A stretch of DNA of 64,000 bases. It comes from Hericium rajendrae. Lineage: Eukaryota; Basidiomycota; Agaricomycetes; Russulales; Hericiaceae. Below the pieces are notes generated by a model. That model worked only from the letters and a program-made list of their open reading frames with translations. It was not told the origin of the DNA and searched no databases. Location: NCBI GenBank assembly GCA_033439255.1, contig CM065878.1, positions 2,170,001-2,234,000 on the forward strand. The letters are read 5' to 3'. Positions 10,072-23,576 of the stretch are shown here, piece after piece. Within the stretch, counting starts at the first letter, position 1, and every line of letters starts with the position of its first letter. A program made the position numbers and the translations under genes.

Positions 10072-12382
10072 CTACAGGTCGGGTAACTCTCGTTGCAACA
10101 GTCGAGTCCATGTGCTTTCCTTCCACCAGTCTTCCATCCCGTCGATTCTTTCCCAAAGCGTCTCCTCATCAAGGCCATAAATCTCGTACTTACCTCCGTC
10201 GAGATTGCGACCTTCTCGTCTCGCCACCTCTAAAGCAGCTTTGTTTTGTCCTCTGTGACGCATCGCTTGATCAGAATAGTAGTCAGAGAACAAATTTAAT
10301 AGCCTACCTGAGAAGTTCAAGAAGCTCTTGTCGATCCGGGAAGAACAGCCGGGGTTCCAATACAGCGAGAATCGCAAGGCAAGCTCGATACAGGAATGCG
10401 TCTCCCTCGAGGAGAAGACATCCCATACCCGAGCACATGCCTCAAATGGGAGATGATCCAGAAATAGCGGTAGTATCCATTCTGGCAGATAAGCTGCGGG
10501 GGATATCTGATGCTGCTTGAAATTGAAGTAGACTGCATCGCGGATCAGTCAGCCCGGTAGAAATGAGAGCCTGAACTTAGCGTACTTTTCGGCATCCCAT
10601 CAGCCAGCAGTGTATCAAATATCCTGTGAAGAGGATGAGCTGTGGCCAGAGCTGTCGAAACGCGTGTTTTACCTGTAATAAGCTTCGACCTAAATCTAGA
10701 TAGTCAACTCAACGATCTTGTTTGACAAACAGGATTTCGTCACTTACCTCGTCTTTAGTGGCCATTCCGCCGTAGAATGATCTCAGACAATGCCGCTCCA
10801 GAAGATTTCGCATCACCACAAAACCTTGCATTGCAGGCATATTCACAAGGATCATAGCGGCAATTTTGGAGGTGCCCCGCACGTACCCAAGCCCTTCATC
10901 TGAACGAGCCACAACCCATGCGTAGAGCAGCTCCTTGAGATCTTGGTACATCGGCCCTGTCTCCGGGTGGAAGATGTGAAGGGACGGAAGTGTCGTCTTC
11001 ACATCTTCCTCGATCAGGCTGAGCGTCGTGGTCGGGAACGTCCCAGCTGCAAGCGCACGTTTGGCTCTGGCAAGACAAATGCGGTATGAATCTGATCACA
11101 CCAGCAGGTCAATATTTCTGCCGGATACATGACATCGTGTAGCGAGCCACCTTTACTCAAGGCAAGCGCGTTTCCCACCAGCACGCTCCCACATCGAGGC
11201 ACGTAGTTTCGTCGGAATGCCAGCCCACCACAGCTTGCGGAGTGCAGGATTCCGGTCGACCACTTTCCAGTCGGGGATGATGTCTCTTTCCCAACGGTGA
11301 AGCGACTCCTCGACCTTCTGCTCCCGGGCTAAACGTCGCTCTTGAAGCGCCTGTCTCCGTTTCTCCTCTGTATGGTTGATGAGCCGCTTTAACGGCTAAT
11401 CCAGCGATATAAAGTACGGAACGCACCTGCTGCGCGGCTCTGCTTCATCATCTTCTCCCAATCTGCCATATGCCTCAGATCCTCCTCGCGCGCCTTCGGA
11501 GGTAAGAAAGATGGCCGAGTCCGGCTGACCACCTTCTCAAAAGTACTAGGACCCGACGATTTCGTCTGTCGATGACTAGAAGCAGGTCTGGGTTGTGGCG
11601 GTACAGCCAGCGATGGGGCTGCGGTAGCGGGAGGTATAGGAAGCGCGGATATCGAGACGGCGCGCTGCCCAGATACATGATTTGGTGCTGAACGCGGAGC
11701 TTCGAGCGATGCCGAGGTAGCGACATTATCGTCATGTGCCGACGAGGATGAGCGAGGTCTGGCGGTGTCGACAGCTTCCGCAGAATCCTTAGAAGCATCA
11801 AAGTGGACGGCGGGATATGAGCTTCCTTCGTCGTCCTGTTCCTGTTCATCTGAGGCGGCAGAGACATCCACCGCGGATGATTCCCTAGCGTCCGGCCGAG
11901 CAACGTCACTTCCTGAAGGACTGCTGTGCATGTCATGATGGACATCGTCGGAGACCTCCTCCGGGTGAGAATCGGACAGAGATATCTGGTCAAAATGCGA
12001 GGAAAGCTGGCGTGATATTGGACTCGGGAAGAGCGACTAGCCGAAGGTGAGAGCGAGTCAGATGCAAATGAGGGTGAACGTGATGGGGAGGGATCGGAGC
12101 GGCCGTTCATCTCGAGTGTGGAGACGGAAGCATCGGGTACGAAGGATGGGGGCTCCCATTGAATGACACCTCTTCCATACCATCTTGGTCGACTTCTTGG
12201 GGTGAGAGACTTTTTGACAGCTCAGCACGAAGCGCCTGAGATGAGAACTCAAGCGTTCCGTCGTTGTCATCGCCGTCCGAGAATGCATCGTCTAGGTCGA
12301 ATGGAGCAGGGGGTGTCTTGGCCTCTCGAACGGGAGATATGGAGGTGCCGTCGTCGCTCGTTCGTGGCGCGCCATTGCTCAT
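10072..12382 (-). CDS. TBC-domain Rab GTPase-activating protein (TBC1D12/14-like)
   Basis: Stimulates GTP hydrolysis by Rab proteins in membrane traffic. The N-terminal ~300 residues are low-complexity (Ser, Pro, acidic). A charged helix with EKRRQALQERRLAREQK follows, then RWERDIIPDWKVV, LRKLWWAGIPTKLRASMWE, and the TBC core with YQDLKELLYAW, GLGYVRGTSKIAAM, FNFKQHQISPAAYLPEWIL and FEACARVWDVF. It ends LLQRELPDL at 10072. The start is MSNGAPRTSDDG at 12382. Reading it through needs about four single-base adjustments: near 10412 before LLEGDAF, near 11178 before GNALALSK, and two in the low-complexity N-terminus near 12015-12110. Introns are 45-65 nt. The assignment to TBC1D12/14 rests on domain order. 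It is divergent from GCP4. Confidence 0.85.
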
Positions 12383-12664
12383 AGCGGGGCGAGGGTACGG
12401 TCGATATAGACAACAGGAAGGCGATGAGGCTGTAAAACGGTAACGCGCTAGCCGCTGGGCGCGCCCACTATACTTAGTACTTTCACGTGACCATGCATCG
12501 GCTTGAGATCGCGTTCGCGCCGTCGAGCGCGACGAGCTGGGCTCGCGTCTTTAGTCGAGTTGAACGCGGTCCTTCGATACTTCCACAAACACGAGCGTTG
12601 GGAGCAGGTGAAGTAACTTGCCTTTCTATCTCATTCTGCTATCTCACTCAGCTCCAGTCACGTT
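12383..12664. promoter_or_regulatory. Bidirectional promoter region of TBC gene and GCP4
   Basis: 282 bp separate the two divergent start codons, so both promoters must lie here or overlap the first exons. It is GC-rich near the middle (GCTAGCCGCTGGGCGCGCC) and carries one CACGTG-like site (TCACGTGACC, about 12483-12492). No clear TATA box is seen. Confidence 0.5.
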
Positions 12665-15027
12665 ATGATTGCAGAAGTACTTCTCGTCCTGGCCGGGCAT
12701 TCGTCCTCTTTATTTCCCACAGATCACACCGTGCACCCATCTTTTGAGCCATTATTACATCCAGGAGAAAAACAGTGCCTCGAGTCTTTGGGACGAATAG
12801 CGTTCCAATATCGAAAACTTAAAGAGGCATCTGCAGCACTTTCCCGTTCCCGGTCCCGGTACATCTGCACGCTGTGCTCTACCTTGAACCAGATTCTCAA
12901 GGACGAGTATGAGTCCTTGGTCATCGATACGGAAGCAAAGGTCCTCAACAAGGACTCCACTTTGGTCGCAAGCGGATCGTTTGTTCCGCTATCGTCTGTT
13001 CGTGCTACATTCGCAGAATGGGATGCGCCTCTGGCAGCGCTCGAGTCTCTGATAGACCAAATACAGGCGCAGGAGGAATGGAAACCCGGCCCCCTCATTG
13101 ATATGCTCTTAATGCGATCACTCACAGGAACGCATCGGATTGCCAATATCATCTCTAGGCTGTCAATCGCCGTGCAGCGGGTGTGGAGAACGCAGCTGGT
13201 CGCGTTCTTGGTTCACGGGAGCTTGTCAAGTTCAGAGCCGCTCGCATCTCCAGATTATACACTGTTGGAAGGCTCTATCCCTTCCTGCGTCTCTGCTCAA
13301 GCACAGTCTTCTATCGCATATGTGGGTCGGGCCATTGGGACCGTCAAAGCTGCGAAGTGGCAGAAGCAGCTTCCACGAGTGTTGCCGCAGACCACACGAA
13401 GTTACTTGAAGACGTCCTTCCCGAAGATCAGTATAATTTCGATAGAGTTGTGGCCGAAATTCGGACAAACGTCAGTGAATGGCTTTGGCTCAATGTCTTG
13501 ACACAGAAAGACGTTGAAGAGGCTGTCGACTCACTGTGAGTCTGTTTGCTTACGTCGATACTATAGCTGACCACCTTCACAGAGCAAATTACTTTCTTAT
13601 CCGTAATGGCGAGTTTAGCCTATCTTTAATCCGAGAGATCGAGCGACTAAAGTTCTCTCGCCTAACATCACGATCGGGGCCATCGACCATGATTCGAGAG
13701 CAAGATCTTCGGTTGGCTTTGTTGCGAGCTTCGCTAGGTACCACGGCGCAGCACGATCCAGCACTTGCCCGCCTTCACTTCCGCCTCCCTTCTGGGCCCC
13801 TTCGACCCCTCCTCCCTGCTTTGTCTAATCCCAAAAACCTGGCTTCTTCCGTTGGAAGCAATGGGATTGACGAAACTAATTTCGATGACCTTCTTCTGGG
13901 CACGCCTCTCAGCCTCGATTACACCGTCGAGTGGCCACTGGATCTGTTCCTGCAGCCGTCAGATCTACAGATCTATGGCGTGATATTCTCCTATCTCTCG
14001 GCCCTGCGCAAAACGCACACACGTATTCATACATGCTGGACATCGCTCTCAAATTCACAGCGCGCGCGGAGGCGATGGACGGGTCTAGGCGAAGGCGGAA
14101 CTGTCGAAGACTTAGAAGTACGCAAAACGTTGCTACGGTGTGGATGGGGCGTGGTGCGGGAAATGAGCTGGTTCTTAGACAACTTGCTGGCCTATGTGAT
14201 GACGGATGTCATCGACGTGGAATTCAGGAGACTGAAGCGACATCTGGGAGGGCAGGATGGAGCGAAGGGATTAACGTCGGATCAGAGCAGCAAATCGCGA
14301 TAGGGCATTTTCATCAACTTCAACGCGGGGGTGGCGGTCATTATCCACCGATCGCGGTGGGAGAACATCCATAGGCATGGAAGCCGAGTCCACTGCAGCA
14401 CCGTCGTCGCCCCTCGATTTCACGACGCTTCGAACCATGCATTCGACGTATTTGGAGCGCATATTGGTCGGCACCCTTCTGTCCAATCTTCTCTGACTGC
14501 AATCATCCGGCCCATCTTTGAAGTGTGCGAGCATTTCGTCGCGCAAGTGGAAAGATGGGACGGCGACGTTCTTCCTGCACTGCTATTTGAGGGAAGCCTC
14601 ACGGAAAGCGGGGATAAGGTGGGGGAAATGGTGAAGGAGCGCTGGGCTGTCGTGTCGGAGATCAACGACGTGAGTGGATTTGGTGCACTGTCGGTCAAAG
14701 CTGATCGTTCTGCAGACGTTCCGATCGCTACTGGATACATTTTACGAGCAGCTGTCACTATCTACCTCACAGCAGCCATTTAACGCGAGAAGCGACGCGT
14801 CGAAGTCTGTTTTGCTGAACAGCACGGTGAACGCGTCGGCTTTCCCATTGACCCATACCTCGATCCGAAGCAAGGATGGCAAGCGGCTGGACGGTGAAGG
14901 TGAGGTGCTACGACACATTGAACGGCTGCTCCTTCGGCTGGACTTCAATGGCGAATTTTCCAAAGCGAAAATTGATAGAAGGGGACGATCGGGGGAAGAT
15001 ATTCTGCGTCAAGGGGGTCTTGCATAA
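12665..15027 (+). CDS. GCP4: Gamma-tubulin complex component 4 (Spc97/Spc98 family)
   Basis: Structural subunit of the gamma-tubulin ring complex that nucleates microtubules at the spindle pole body. The start MIAEVLLVLAGHSSSLF is the signature N-terminus of GCP4, followed by the GCP-N domain (YICTLCSTLNQIL, FLVHGSL) and GCP-C with IRTNVSEWLWLNVLTQKDV, ANYFLIRNGEFSLSLIREI, FLDNLLAYVMTDVIDVEF and YLERILVGTLLSN. Introns at 13536-13582 and 14670-14715 join well. Frame changes near 13380 (before AADHTKLLEDV) and 14485 (before LTAIIRPIFEVCE) are not introns and look like lost bases. A further frame change near 14300-14345 is unexplained. Length about 770 aa fits the family. Confidence 0.9.
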
Positions 15028-15282
15028 TCCGTCGGATGATACCGTTATAGCGGGTAATTTTGCTGGCGCACGTTTGTAATGACCAGTAGGCATACATGTA
15101 TACGATATTGCACTGAGACGAGAACACGACAGTCGGCTACCGTCCGCGTATGGTATGGCAGTGAGAGGTGAGGCAAGAACGAGCCTTGCTGGGATGATGA
15201 GGGCGGCTAAGCGGAGCAGATGATCGAACCGAATCCTACCGAATCAGGCGATAATCAGCGCTCGAACCGTTTTTGGTTGTCG

Positions 15283-16581
15283 ATGGACATGTCCAAGGCT
15301 GCAATCCGTCTCGCACAGCAAGCTCGTCTTCTCTCCTCAACCCCCACAATGGCCGCCCGTACGTTCTTCCCGACGCTGAAGTACCTGCCCGCCAGCTAAC
15401 CTAACTCCTGTAGGTTATACTCCGCGCCTCATCGGTGCCCCCAACACCCTCGGTGAGCCCCACCAAGCTATTCCGCATTGCAGTTCTCATAAAACATTCT
15501 AGAGCATCGCATTTTCGTCGAGCAAAACGGGCCCGTTGTCTCTTCATGGCATGATATCCCTCTCTTCGCCGACCAGAACAGCGGCATCCTCAACATGGTC
15601 GTTGAGGTGCCCCGCTGGACCAACGCGAAGATGGAGATCTCCAAGGAAGAGGCCTTCAATCCCATCAAGCAGGACATCAAGAGGGGTCGCCTGCGTTTCG
15701 TGCGCAACTGCTTCCCCCATCACGGTTACATCTGGAACTACGGTGCTTTCCCGCAGGCAAGTTCTTTCGTCGTCATCGATTTTTGCTCCTTCGGCGCTCA
15801 CCGGAGGCGCGTGGTGTGATTCTCTATAGACTTGGGAGGACCCTGCCTCGTCCCACGCTGAGACCAAGGCCCGCGGCGACAACGACCCCCTCGATGTCTG
15901 CGAGATTGGCGAGCAGGTCGGCTACGTCGGCCAGGTCAAGCAGGTCAAGGTCCTCGGTATTATGGCTCTCCTTGACGAGGGCGAGACCGACTGGAAGGTC
16001 CTCGTCGTTGACGTCCAGGATCCTCTGGCATCCAAGCTAAACGACATCGAGGATGTCGAGAGGCACTTGCCCGGTCTCGTTCGCGCCACCAACGAGTGGT
16101 TCAGGTGCGTCCTGGTTTGCACTATATGCGCGCAGTCTCAATTGAACTTGCTATTTTTAGGATCTACAAGATCCCTGATGGCAAGCAGGAGAACCAGTTC
16201 GCATTCTCTGGCGAGGCCAAGAACAAGAAGTACGCCACGGAGATCATCCACGAATGCCACGAGGCCTGGCGCCGCCTCGTTAACGGCGAGAGCCCCGCCA
16301 AGACCCCGAACTACGAGCTCTCGATGTGAGCATTACCTTCAGTTTTCATCCTATGATATCTTACTGACACTGCCCATCATCAGCCGTAACGTGACGCTCA
16401 AGGGCACACCCGGTTACACGGAGAAGACCGACCCCGCCTATACCAGCCTTCCCCAGGACTCCCGGAAGCCTCCCGCCCCCGTCGATCCGTCCAGTAAGGT
16501 TTCATTATTTGGACTTGCTTTTGACGTAATGACGGGTCTGCAGTCTCCAAATGGTTCTACATCTCCTCGGCTCAGGTTTAG
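15283..16581 (+). CDS. IPP1: Soluble inorganic pyrophosphatase (family I)
   Basis: Hydrolyses pyrophosphate to drive nucleotide and polymer synthesis. Seven exons: 15283-15358, 15414-15452, 15503-15756, 15830-16104, 16161-16325, 16384-16493 and 16544-16581. Family I signatures are clear: [39 protein letters not shown], the metal-binding [13 protein letters not shown], and [18 protein letters not shown]. The C-terminus is WFYISSAQV. In-frame ATGs at 15283 and 15289 add a 20-22 residue, Arg/Ser/Ala-rich extension before the usual cytosolic start MAARYTPR at 15349. That extension looks like a mitochondrial presequence. Intron 3 (15757-15829) begins with GC (CAG|GCAAGT). Convergent with POM152. 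Confidence 0.95.
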
Positions 16582-16815
16582 AGTCGTAGACAAGACAACA
16601 ATAACCTGTATAATACTTCTGAATCCATCCGTTGCCAGTCGATCTGGCCAAGTGGTTCTCATAAAGTATGTGATAGATGAAAGTGGACGCCAGTCGTTAC
16701 CAAGCATTGGGTGTCATTACTGAGCTCTTGAGACAATCGAGCTGGATGAATAAACTATAGCTACAAATGTGGGTCGTGGCTGCTGGCCATCATGCTATTC
16801 AAAGTTTGTATCCCG

Positions 16816-19800
16816 CTACTTCTCAGCGACACCATCTGGATGGCTTGGTGGGTATCGACAATAGCGATCTGATATAAACGACACGGTCCACGTTCCTAGA
16901 ACCATGATGTCAGCGAGCAATCACACCCCATCATGTCGAAAGACGGACCTTCTCGGGCGGAGAAAATTGAGTACTCTTTGCTGTTGACCCCAGAGACTGT
17001 ATGCGTCTCGAGCACCTTGCCAGGTTTACCACCCTTCCTTGGACTCGGCTCGTGGCGTTGGTACGTGAAAGTGAATGGCGGCTCCCAATGAGTGTGAACT
17101 TGATCTCGGCTTGATCGCCTGCCGAGCACCAAGCATGAACATCAAGTCGACCGGGAAGGCCAGAGGACTACAAACATACCCTCGTGGATGTCCTGGAACA
17201 CTCTCTTGCCTGCGCCGACTCGCGCGCTCGGGAGGGGATGAACGGGATAGCGCAGATCCGTCACCACGGACTTGCACATCGCTTGCTGGTGGGCGACCGA
17301 GGTGATCTTGAACTCACCCTGCTGCTGCAGACCCACCGCGAACGGCGAGGTCTTGACCTCCTGGGTGTACGCCTTGCCGTTCACCTCGTACCTGTAAAAT
17401 GAACAGTTAGCTAGGCTGTGGACTGCAATCTTGCTGGATGACTGACCCGACGGTCCACGGAGGAATGCCTTGGAGCTGGAACTGCGCCGTGTCGCCGATG
17501 CAGAAGTGCTCCCGTCGCTCGAGCGGCGAGATCGCAGCCGACTCTGCAACATCGACCCAAATGGCCCGCGCCCGCGGATCCGTGATGATCTCCTCGCAGT
17601 GGGAGGCGTCCCTCACGGACTCGATGGTGACGCGATGCTGTCCTACCGCTTCGAATTTGTACGAGGACAGGTCCAGTTTCCACGAGTGTCCTGGGACAGT
17701 GACGGTCTCGACATAGTTTGCGCTCTCGGCCAAGCTCTTGATCGCCACTGTCAGTTCAAATGGCGGTGTGCCCTCAAGGAGAACAACGCCGTCGGAAGAC
17801 CACTTGTCCCGAGGAGTCAGGGTGTCGTAGAGACAATGCGACAGCCGATTAGTGGTGTCGAATCGAGCCGACGGGCGACGAAGCACTCGCTGCTCGAAAA
17901 GCGGACGATCCGATCGCGGGATGACAGCGCCCTTGTGTGCCGACAGAGGATACGCTGCGTCGCCGACTTGTTTGACTTCGTAGTAGATGTGCCCTGGCTC
18001 GGATGTATGCAGCTGGAATCGAGTGCGAGGCTGAATGCTGTTGAAGGTCGGCTGGTCAAGAAGTTTCGTGCCTCCGGATTCACTCGCTTGCGCGATGTTG
18101 TACATGATCTGGAAAGGTGGTCGCCCTGTTGCATTTGATATTCAGCAATTGTAGTATGATAGCAACAACGTGGCACTCACCAGTAAGGTCCAAATCTACA
18201 TGGCTACTCTGCCCTTCGCATATTGGAGGCAGGATGAAAGAGCCATTGTAAGGTACCAGTGTGCCCTCGATATTTGGCGAGATTCGAGCTGAGGGCCTAG
18301 GAACCCAGTCAACCTCGTACGTCGACTCGTTCATAACCACAGTGCCGGGACATTGCGCATCAGTGACCTGCAATGAGAACAATGAGTTGTCGCATCCGTC
18401 AGCAAAAACGTCACCACTCACGTCAATGATTTCGTAGGTTCCCTTCTCCTTAACCCGTATATTGTCGTTTGGAGTGTGCAAAGTCTGGACGAGAACCTGA
18501 TCAGGCTGCTCTACCCTACGGTATTTGATGCGCCATGGCTGCGGTCCGGTTAGTGAGAACACCCAATTCTCAAATCAACTGTGGTAGCTCACTGCATCGC
18601 CAGTCAGCCTGAGAGGCAGGCTAGCTTCTTCGTTCTCCAAAACGGTGATTCGACGTTTACCGTTATGACTATAGAAGCGGACGCTCGCCTAGCCGGCAAT
18701 TTCAGTACCAAGCTCTAAATATGCAAATGTGCGATGATCACTCACCTTCGTGCGTTTGACGTTAACAGAAACACCAGGAACAGAGAGGGAGCGCTTACAT
18801 CCATATGAGTCCTCGACGCTCACTAGATTTGAGATTATCAACCACTACCTCTTCCAAGAAGTACAGATACGTACCCAGGTCAATCTCAAAGGTGCCTCCG
18901 CTTTGGTTGATGGACTTGGGGATAGGCAATTGCAACCTCTTCCGCGCAGTTTGAATGCCGGGGAACGTGATTGTCTCCGAACCCTTCGGGCCAACGACCT
19001 GCACTTCCAAGTTCCATGGCCCAGTACCCTAGAAGTATATTAACCAATTTGCCCTAGATATTTATACGTCAAACTCACTCCGAGTTGAACGTCGACATCT
19101 ACCGTGTCACCCGAACAGCTGTTGATGATCCTCTTCTCACGTCCAGGAGGCCCAGCATCCACAAAGCTGGCAGTAGCCAGAGGATGGACGATCTGATCGA
19201 TGCTGGGACCGGACAATTCGACCTTCTTGTAGTTCGCGTCGCTCAGATGGGAGAAGCTATAGATATAGTGCCCGCTTTGAGGCGGCTGCAAAGTCACTTC
19301 GCCGCGAGAACTGTGGAACGACTGGACAAGTTCGCGAGGTGGTTCCTTGTCGCGTTGCATTCTGTAGAAGACGTGGAACGGCGGCGTGCCGTGAAGTACA
19401 ACAGATGCTGAGACGCCGATGTCTCCGGAGCTGTCGAGGCATGATCAGCGATGAATATAGTTAAAGGTGGCAATAATTTACCATTCATGTATCCGTTTCC
19501 ATTCTATCTCCGCAGTCGGCTTGGGAAGCTCCACGACAGTGCACACGTCCGGGCTCAGCACGTCGCCATCACAATACTTGCCCTTCACCCCAGTGATCGT
19601 AAACTCTCCTGGTACATTCGTTTTCAAGGAAAGCTCCTTCTTGTCTTCCTCAGTATGCAGCGTCTTCTTCCACGGTTTGAAGCGCCTTGATGAGCGGTCC
19701 GTGTCATCGTCGGAGAGTAAAGGCTGGTACTTCATCGAGATATCCCAAGGCGCATCTAGAAGGTCCCCCTCGTTAACAGACACTGTCAATGTGGTTTCAG

Positions 19801-21429
19801 ACCCAATGCGAAGCGACGCAGGTCGGTCCGGGCGACAGCTCTTGAAAGAGACGGTGGGGCGCCGGAGGACATGCAGTACACGAGTGGTCTTCGTGTTGAC
19901 GGGTGCTGAGAGCGTACCGTTAGCGTCCCGCGTCACCGCAGTCAACTGCAGCGGACCAGGAGACCCAACAAGTTCAATGTTGCCAAGTGCATCCGTAACA
20001 GATTCGAGGACATAAGCGTGCGTCCCCAGGGTATCGGAGGTTATCGTCAACGGGACGTGGATATCCTGAGGCGCGTTGTACGCCGGGGCCGGAGTGCCAG
20101 ATCGGTCCACTCCACCCTCGATACCTTCCACCATGAAGTACTCCCTGCGCCCATTCACTTCTTTGTACCACCTGAGAGACAGGGGCGGAACACCGTAGAT
20201 GCTGAGGCCAAGCTGTGTGTCGCGTTCATCGCCAATCATGCCGTTGCCCGGAACCGCGCAGCGCACGTTGTCGCCGCGGGTGATCACGTCGTCGTCAACG
20301 AACTGTGCGCGGGGGCACGGCGCGACGGTAATCTCAGAGGGATATACCAGACGCGCCTCCACACCCGAAGTGTCGCCGACCGCGTCTAGATGGACCGTGC
20401 CCGGCTTGGACAGGCGTATCCAGACCATAGACTGGCTTTTCTGCAGGCGCGACGCGGCGGAGTCTTTCGGCTCGTTGTGGTCTTCGTCATCGTATTCGTC
20501 GTACTCATCGTAATCAAGGTCCTGCTTCGAAGGCGCGATCTTCGCGAGCGGGAGCGCCTCCTGTCGCGCGTGCTCGATTGCCTTCAGGTCCTTCGCGGAC
20601 AGCGTCACATGGTCGACTTTGTCGCGGGAGCCTTCGGTGTACCCGAGCGGAGTAACCGAGTATTTGAGCATGGTTGGGTTTGAGTTGTTCAGGAGGACAG
20701 GTATGAGGATATGGCTCGAGGATGACGCGAGGCAGAAGGTCTGGTGGTAGGGGTTCAGCTGGGCTGTGCTTATGGGCGACATCCGGACGGTATGTTGGCC
20801 GAGCAGATGAGAGTCGCTCTCGCCAATGACATCGCCGGATATGAGTCCGAGGCTCAGAGTTGAGATGAGACCGGCGAAGCTGAGTGCGCTCGGTGTCGTA
20901 TAATACTCTGGCTCTGTGCGAATAGGGAAACAATTCAGCAAGCAGGAAAGAACGTTTGAAAGCAGACAACGCACCTTGGATAGCAGCACCCGGTCCTCCA
21001 AATAGATGTAACTTAACACCACCGAATAACAGTCCATCCAGCACCCAGAGAATAACGATCTGCAGCACAACAATGGACTTGGCGTAGTTCAGTCTCGGTA
21101 TCCGAAGCTGCTTCAGGGCGACACAATATAGGAGGTCCGCGAGCATCCACTTGCGCCCATAGCTAGTCGTTTGGGAATCATTGAATGGCCAGATATATCG
21201 CATAAAGTCAAAGATTTTGATGGCCTGCATGAAACTGTGTTAGCTTGCGTTCCTACGAAGGCGAAGAGTGGTCGCGAGGTACGGGTCAAGCACACACCTG
21301 GAACAGCAGACCAAAGCTAAGAGCGTACAGCCGCTGTGAAGGCACGTCTATGTACTTTTCAGGTATCAACGGCGGTGGGTGTGATGGTTGGGCACCCGTT
21401 GTTGGGGGTGCTGGTTTCGTAGAGGACAT
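16816..21429 (-). CDS. POM152: Nuclear pore membrane glycoprotein POM152
   Basis: Integral membrane nucleoporin of the lumenal ring that anchors the pore in the nuclear envelope. The start MSSTKPAPPTTG (21429) leads a Pro-rich cytosolic part. Membrane segments follow (LYALSFGLLFQ, SIVVLQIVILWVLDGLLFGG, ALSFAGLISTLSLGLISG). Then come a short acidic stretch (LDYDEYDEYDDEDHNEP) and a long series of Ig-like repeats with recurring PPxxLxxxxxG and 'xHxYxxxSVxDxxG' patterns, ending SFISDRYCRYPPSHPDGVAEK. Total about 1250 aa against about 1340 in yeast. It is cut by many short introns. In the last-but-one exon a CCC run (17084-17086, GGG on this strand) lacks one base needed to read FTLIG-EPPFTFTYQR. 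Confidence 0.93.
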
Positions 21430-21811
21430 AGTATGTACTACCACGGCGCAAGGTCGCGCCTGAAGTATCTGCGCACTTTTAAAGATGTCAGTATGTAGTG
21501 AGAGGTCGTAAACAAAGCGTCCAGGCGTGGAGTGCGGCTGTTGCCCTTTGAGGCTTGAAAGAAGTTGAAAGAGCAAAGCGTTGGAGACCTGCGTCAAGAC
21601 AAAAGTACGCGCCCAGGTCACGTGATCGAGGTGAATATATTGGCGCCTCATTTTGTCTCTTGCCATGGAACAAAGTCCTCGATCATTGTACTCAGGAAAT
21701 GGTCGCCACATCATTTGACATATTATGCGAAGGTGTTCCAGAAATTTGAAAGTATACAAAGATGCGGATAAGTAAATTATAAGACTCCCATCGGCGAACA
21801 CGTCTGATCCC

Positions 21812-22563
21812 TTAGCTCATGTACCAGAAGAACAGGTATCCCGCGACCAGAAGTAACAAAATCTTGACCTGAGGATCAAGATTCGTGAAACCAACTACTA
21901 CAGAACCACTTGAGGCGTCACGTTTAGGCGTCGAAGAGGAACCGCCAAGGGTGTGGCCTTCGCCAGAGAATGCGGTTGGGGCAGATCCAGATGCATGTTT
22001 GTTAACGGCTCTTTCCAGACCGCTGTAATAACAGAGACCTCCTTGAGTAGTAAATCGTTGATGTGAGGGACTAGCTTACCTTTTGTCAGCGCCCCGAACC
22101 TGGTCCACCTTGGTGCTACCCTTCAAGAAGACGAATGTCGGCCTATATATGTTAAAATGAGCAGCTGAGCAGATGTCCCTCGTGCACGCAAACATGATTA
22201 CTCACATTGCGCTGACGTTGTAATGGCCTGCCACATCCTTTGCAGCATCAACGTCGCACTTCAAAAAGTTCACATTCGCGTGCTTCTTGGCAAGCGACTC
22301 ATAGAAAGGCGCGATCATATGACATGGCCCACACCTACATTTACTCATGAGCAAAGATATGACAAGTGTATAGTATAACCCTGCGCACCATGTTGCATGA
22401 AAATCGATGACCTGTCCTCCACAATGAAGGATTGTATCAGTATTCGGGGTACGGGGCATTATTACGTTGACACGAGGCAAGTTGTGCTCACAGATAGTTT
22501 GTCCTTCGACTTGGACAATATTCCATCCAGCTGTGACAGGGATGTAATATGGGTGACAGACAT
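21812..22563 (-). CDS. Thioredoxin-domain protein with C-terminal membrane anchor
   Basis: A single thioredoxin fold carries the redox motif HATWCGPCHMIAPF, with the cis-Pro site MPTFVFLKG. A Ser/Thr-rich linker follows, then a hydrophobic tail (VKILLLLVAGYLFFWYMS) that would anchor it, probably with the domain facing the cytosol. The start MSVTHITSLSQLDGIL is at 22563. Intron joins restore TWCGPC (donor inside the Trp codon) and VSAMPTF. The family is a thioredoxin-like protein common in Agaricomycetes; the partner is unknown. It is divergent from histone H4, with 335 bp between start codons. Confidence 0.88.
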
Positions 22564-22898
22564 TTTCAGCGGTTTAGCAGCAACCAGCCAGTATGGAAAG
22601 GAGAGAGATGAGAAGGCCTCCGCGAGCCAGCGATGCGTGAACGCTATCTCGGACGTGTAAGCGTGGACCCACAAATCACAGCCACCGTATTTGCACGCCT
22701 CAAGGCTTCACGTGGGCGCCACAACATGACCAAGCGCGTACAAAACGTCGCGTTGATTGTTGAGTGACGCGCCGTGAGCGCTGTCTCTTCCTTCCTTACC
22801 ACCATCATCACAACCGCTTTTCTTCCACTCGATCCTCGCGTCTACCGCTCTCAGTAGCCCCTTCTCACGAACAACCTTACAACTTTCAATCTCTAAAC
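22564..22898. promoter_or_regulatory. Shared promoter of thioredoxin-like gene and histone H4
   Basis: 335 bp between divergent start codons. It contains TTCACGTGGG (E-box core CACGTG, about 22710) and repeated CGCG-containing words (AACGTCGCG, TGACGCGCC), and it becomes pyrimidine-rich before the H4 start, as in many fungal strongly expressed genes. No exact known histone element was recognised. Confidence 0.45.
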
Positions 22899-23387
<489 letters not shown>

Positions 23388-23576
23388 AGGGTTCCGATGT
23401 CCCGTTCTTTGCTGTACTTGTATCTTTGTCTATCTGTCTTCCTTTATCTTCTATGTATGCACTATGCAGTAGTGGTCATGAAATATTAGTAGTATATGTC
23501 CAGCATGTCGGGGTATATATTAACATGAGTGAAAAGTACAATGTGTGTGTACAACAACAATTCCATAAGCGTCCGG

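Noticed and set aside
17470-18138. 222-codon plus-strand frame
   Set aside because: Antisense to POM152 exons that encode conserved Ig-like repeats; no domain in the plus frame.
19467-20015. 182-codon plus-strand frame
   Set aside because: Antisense to the central POM152 exon and lacks any recognised motif.
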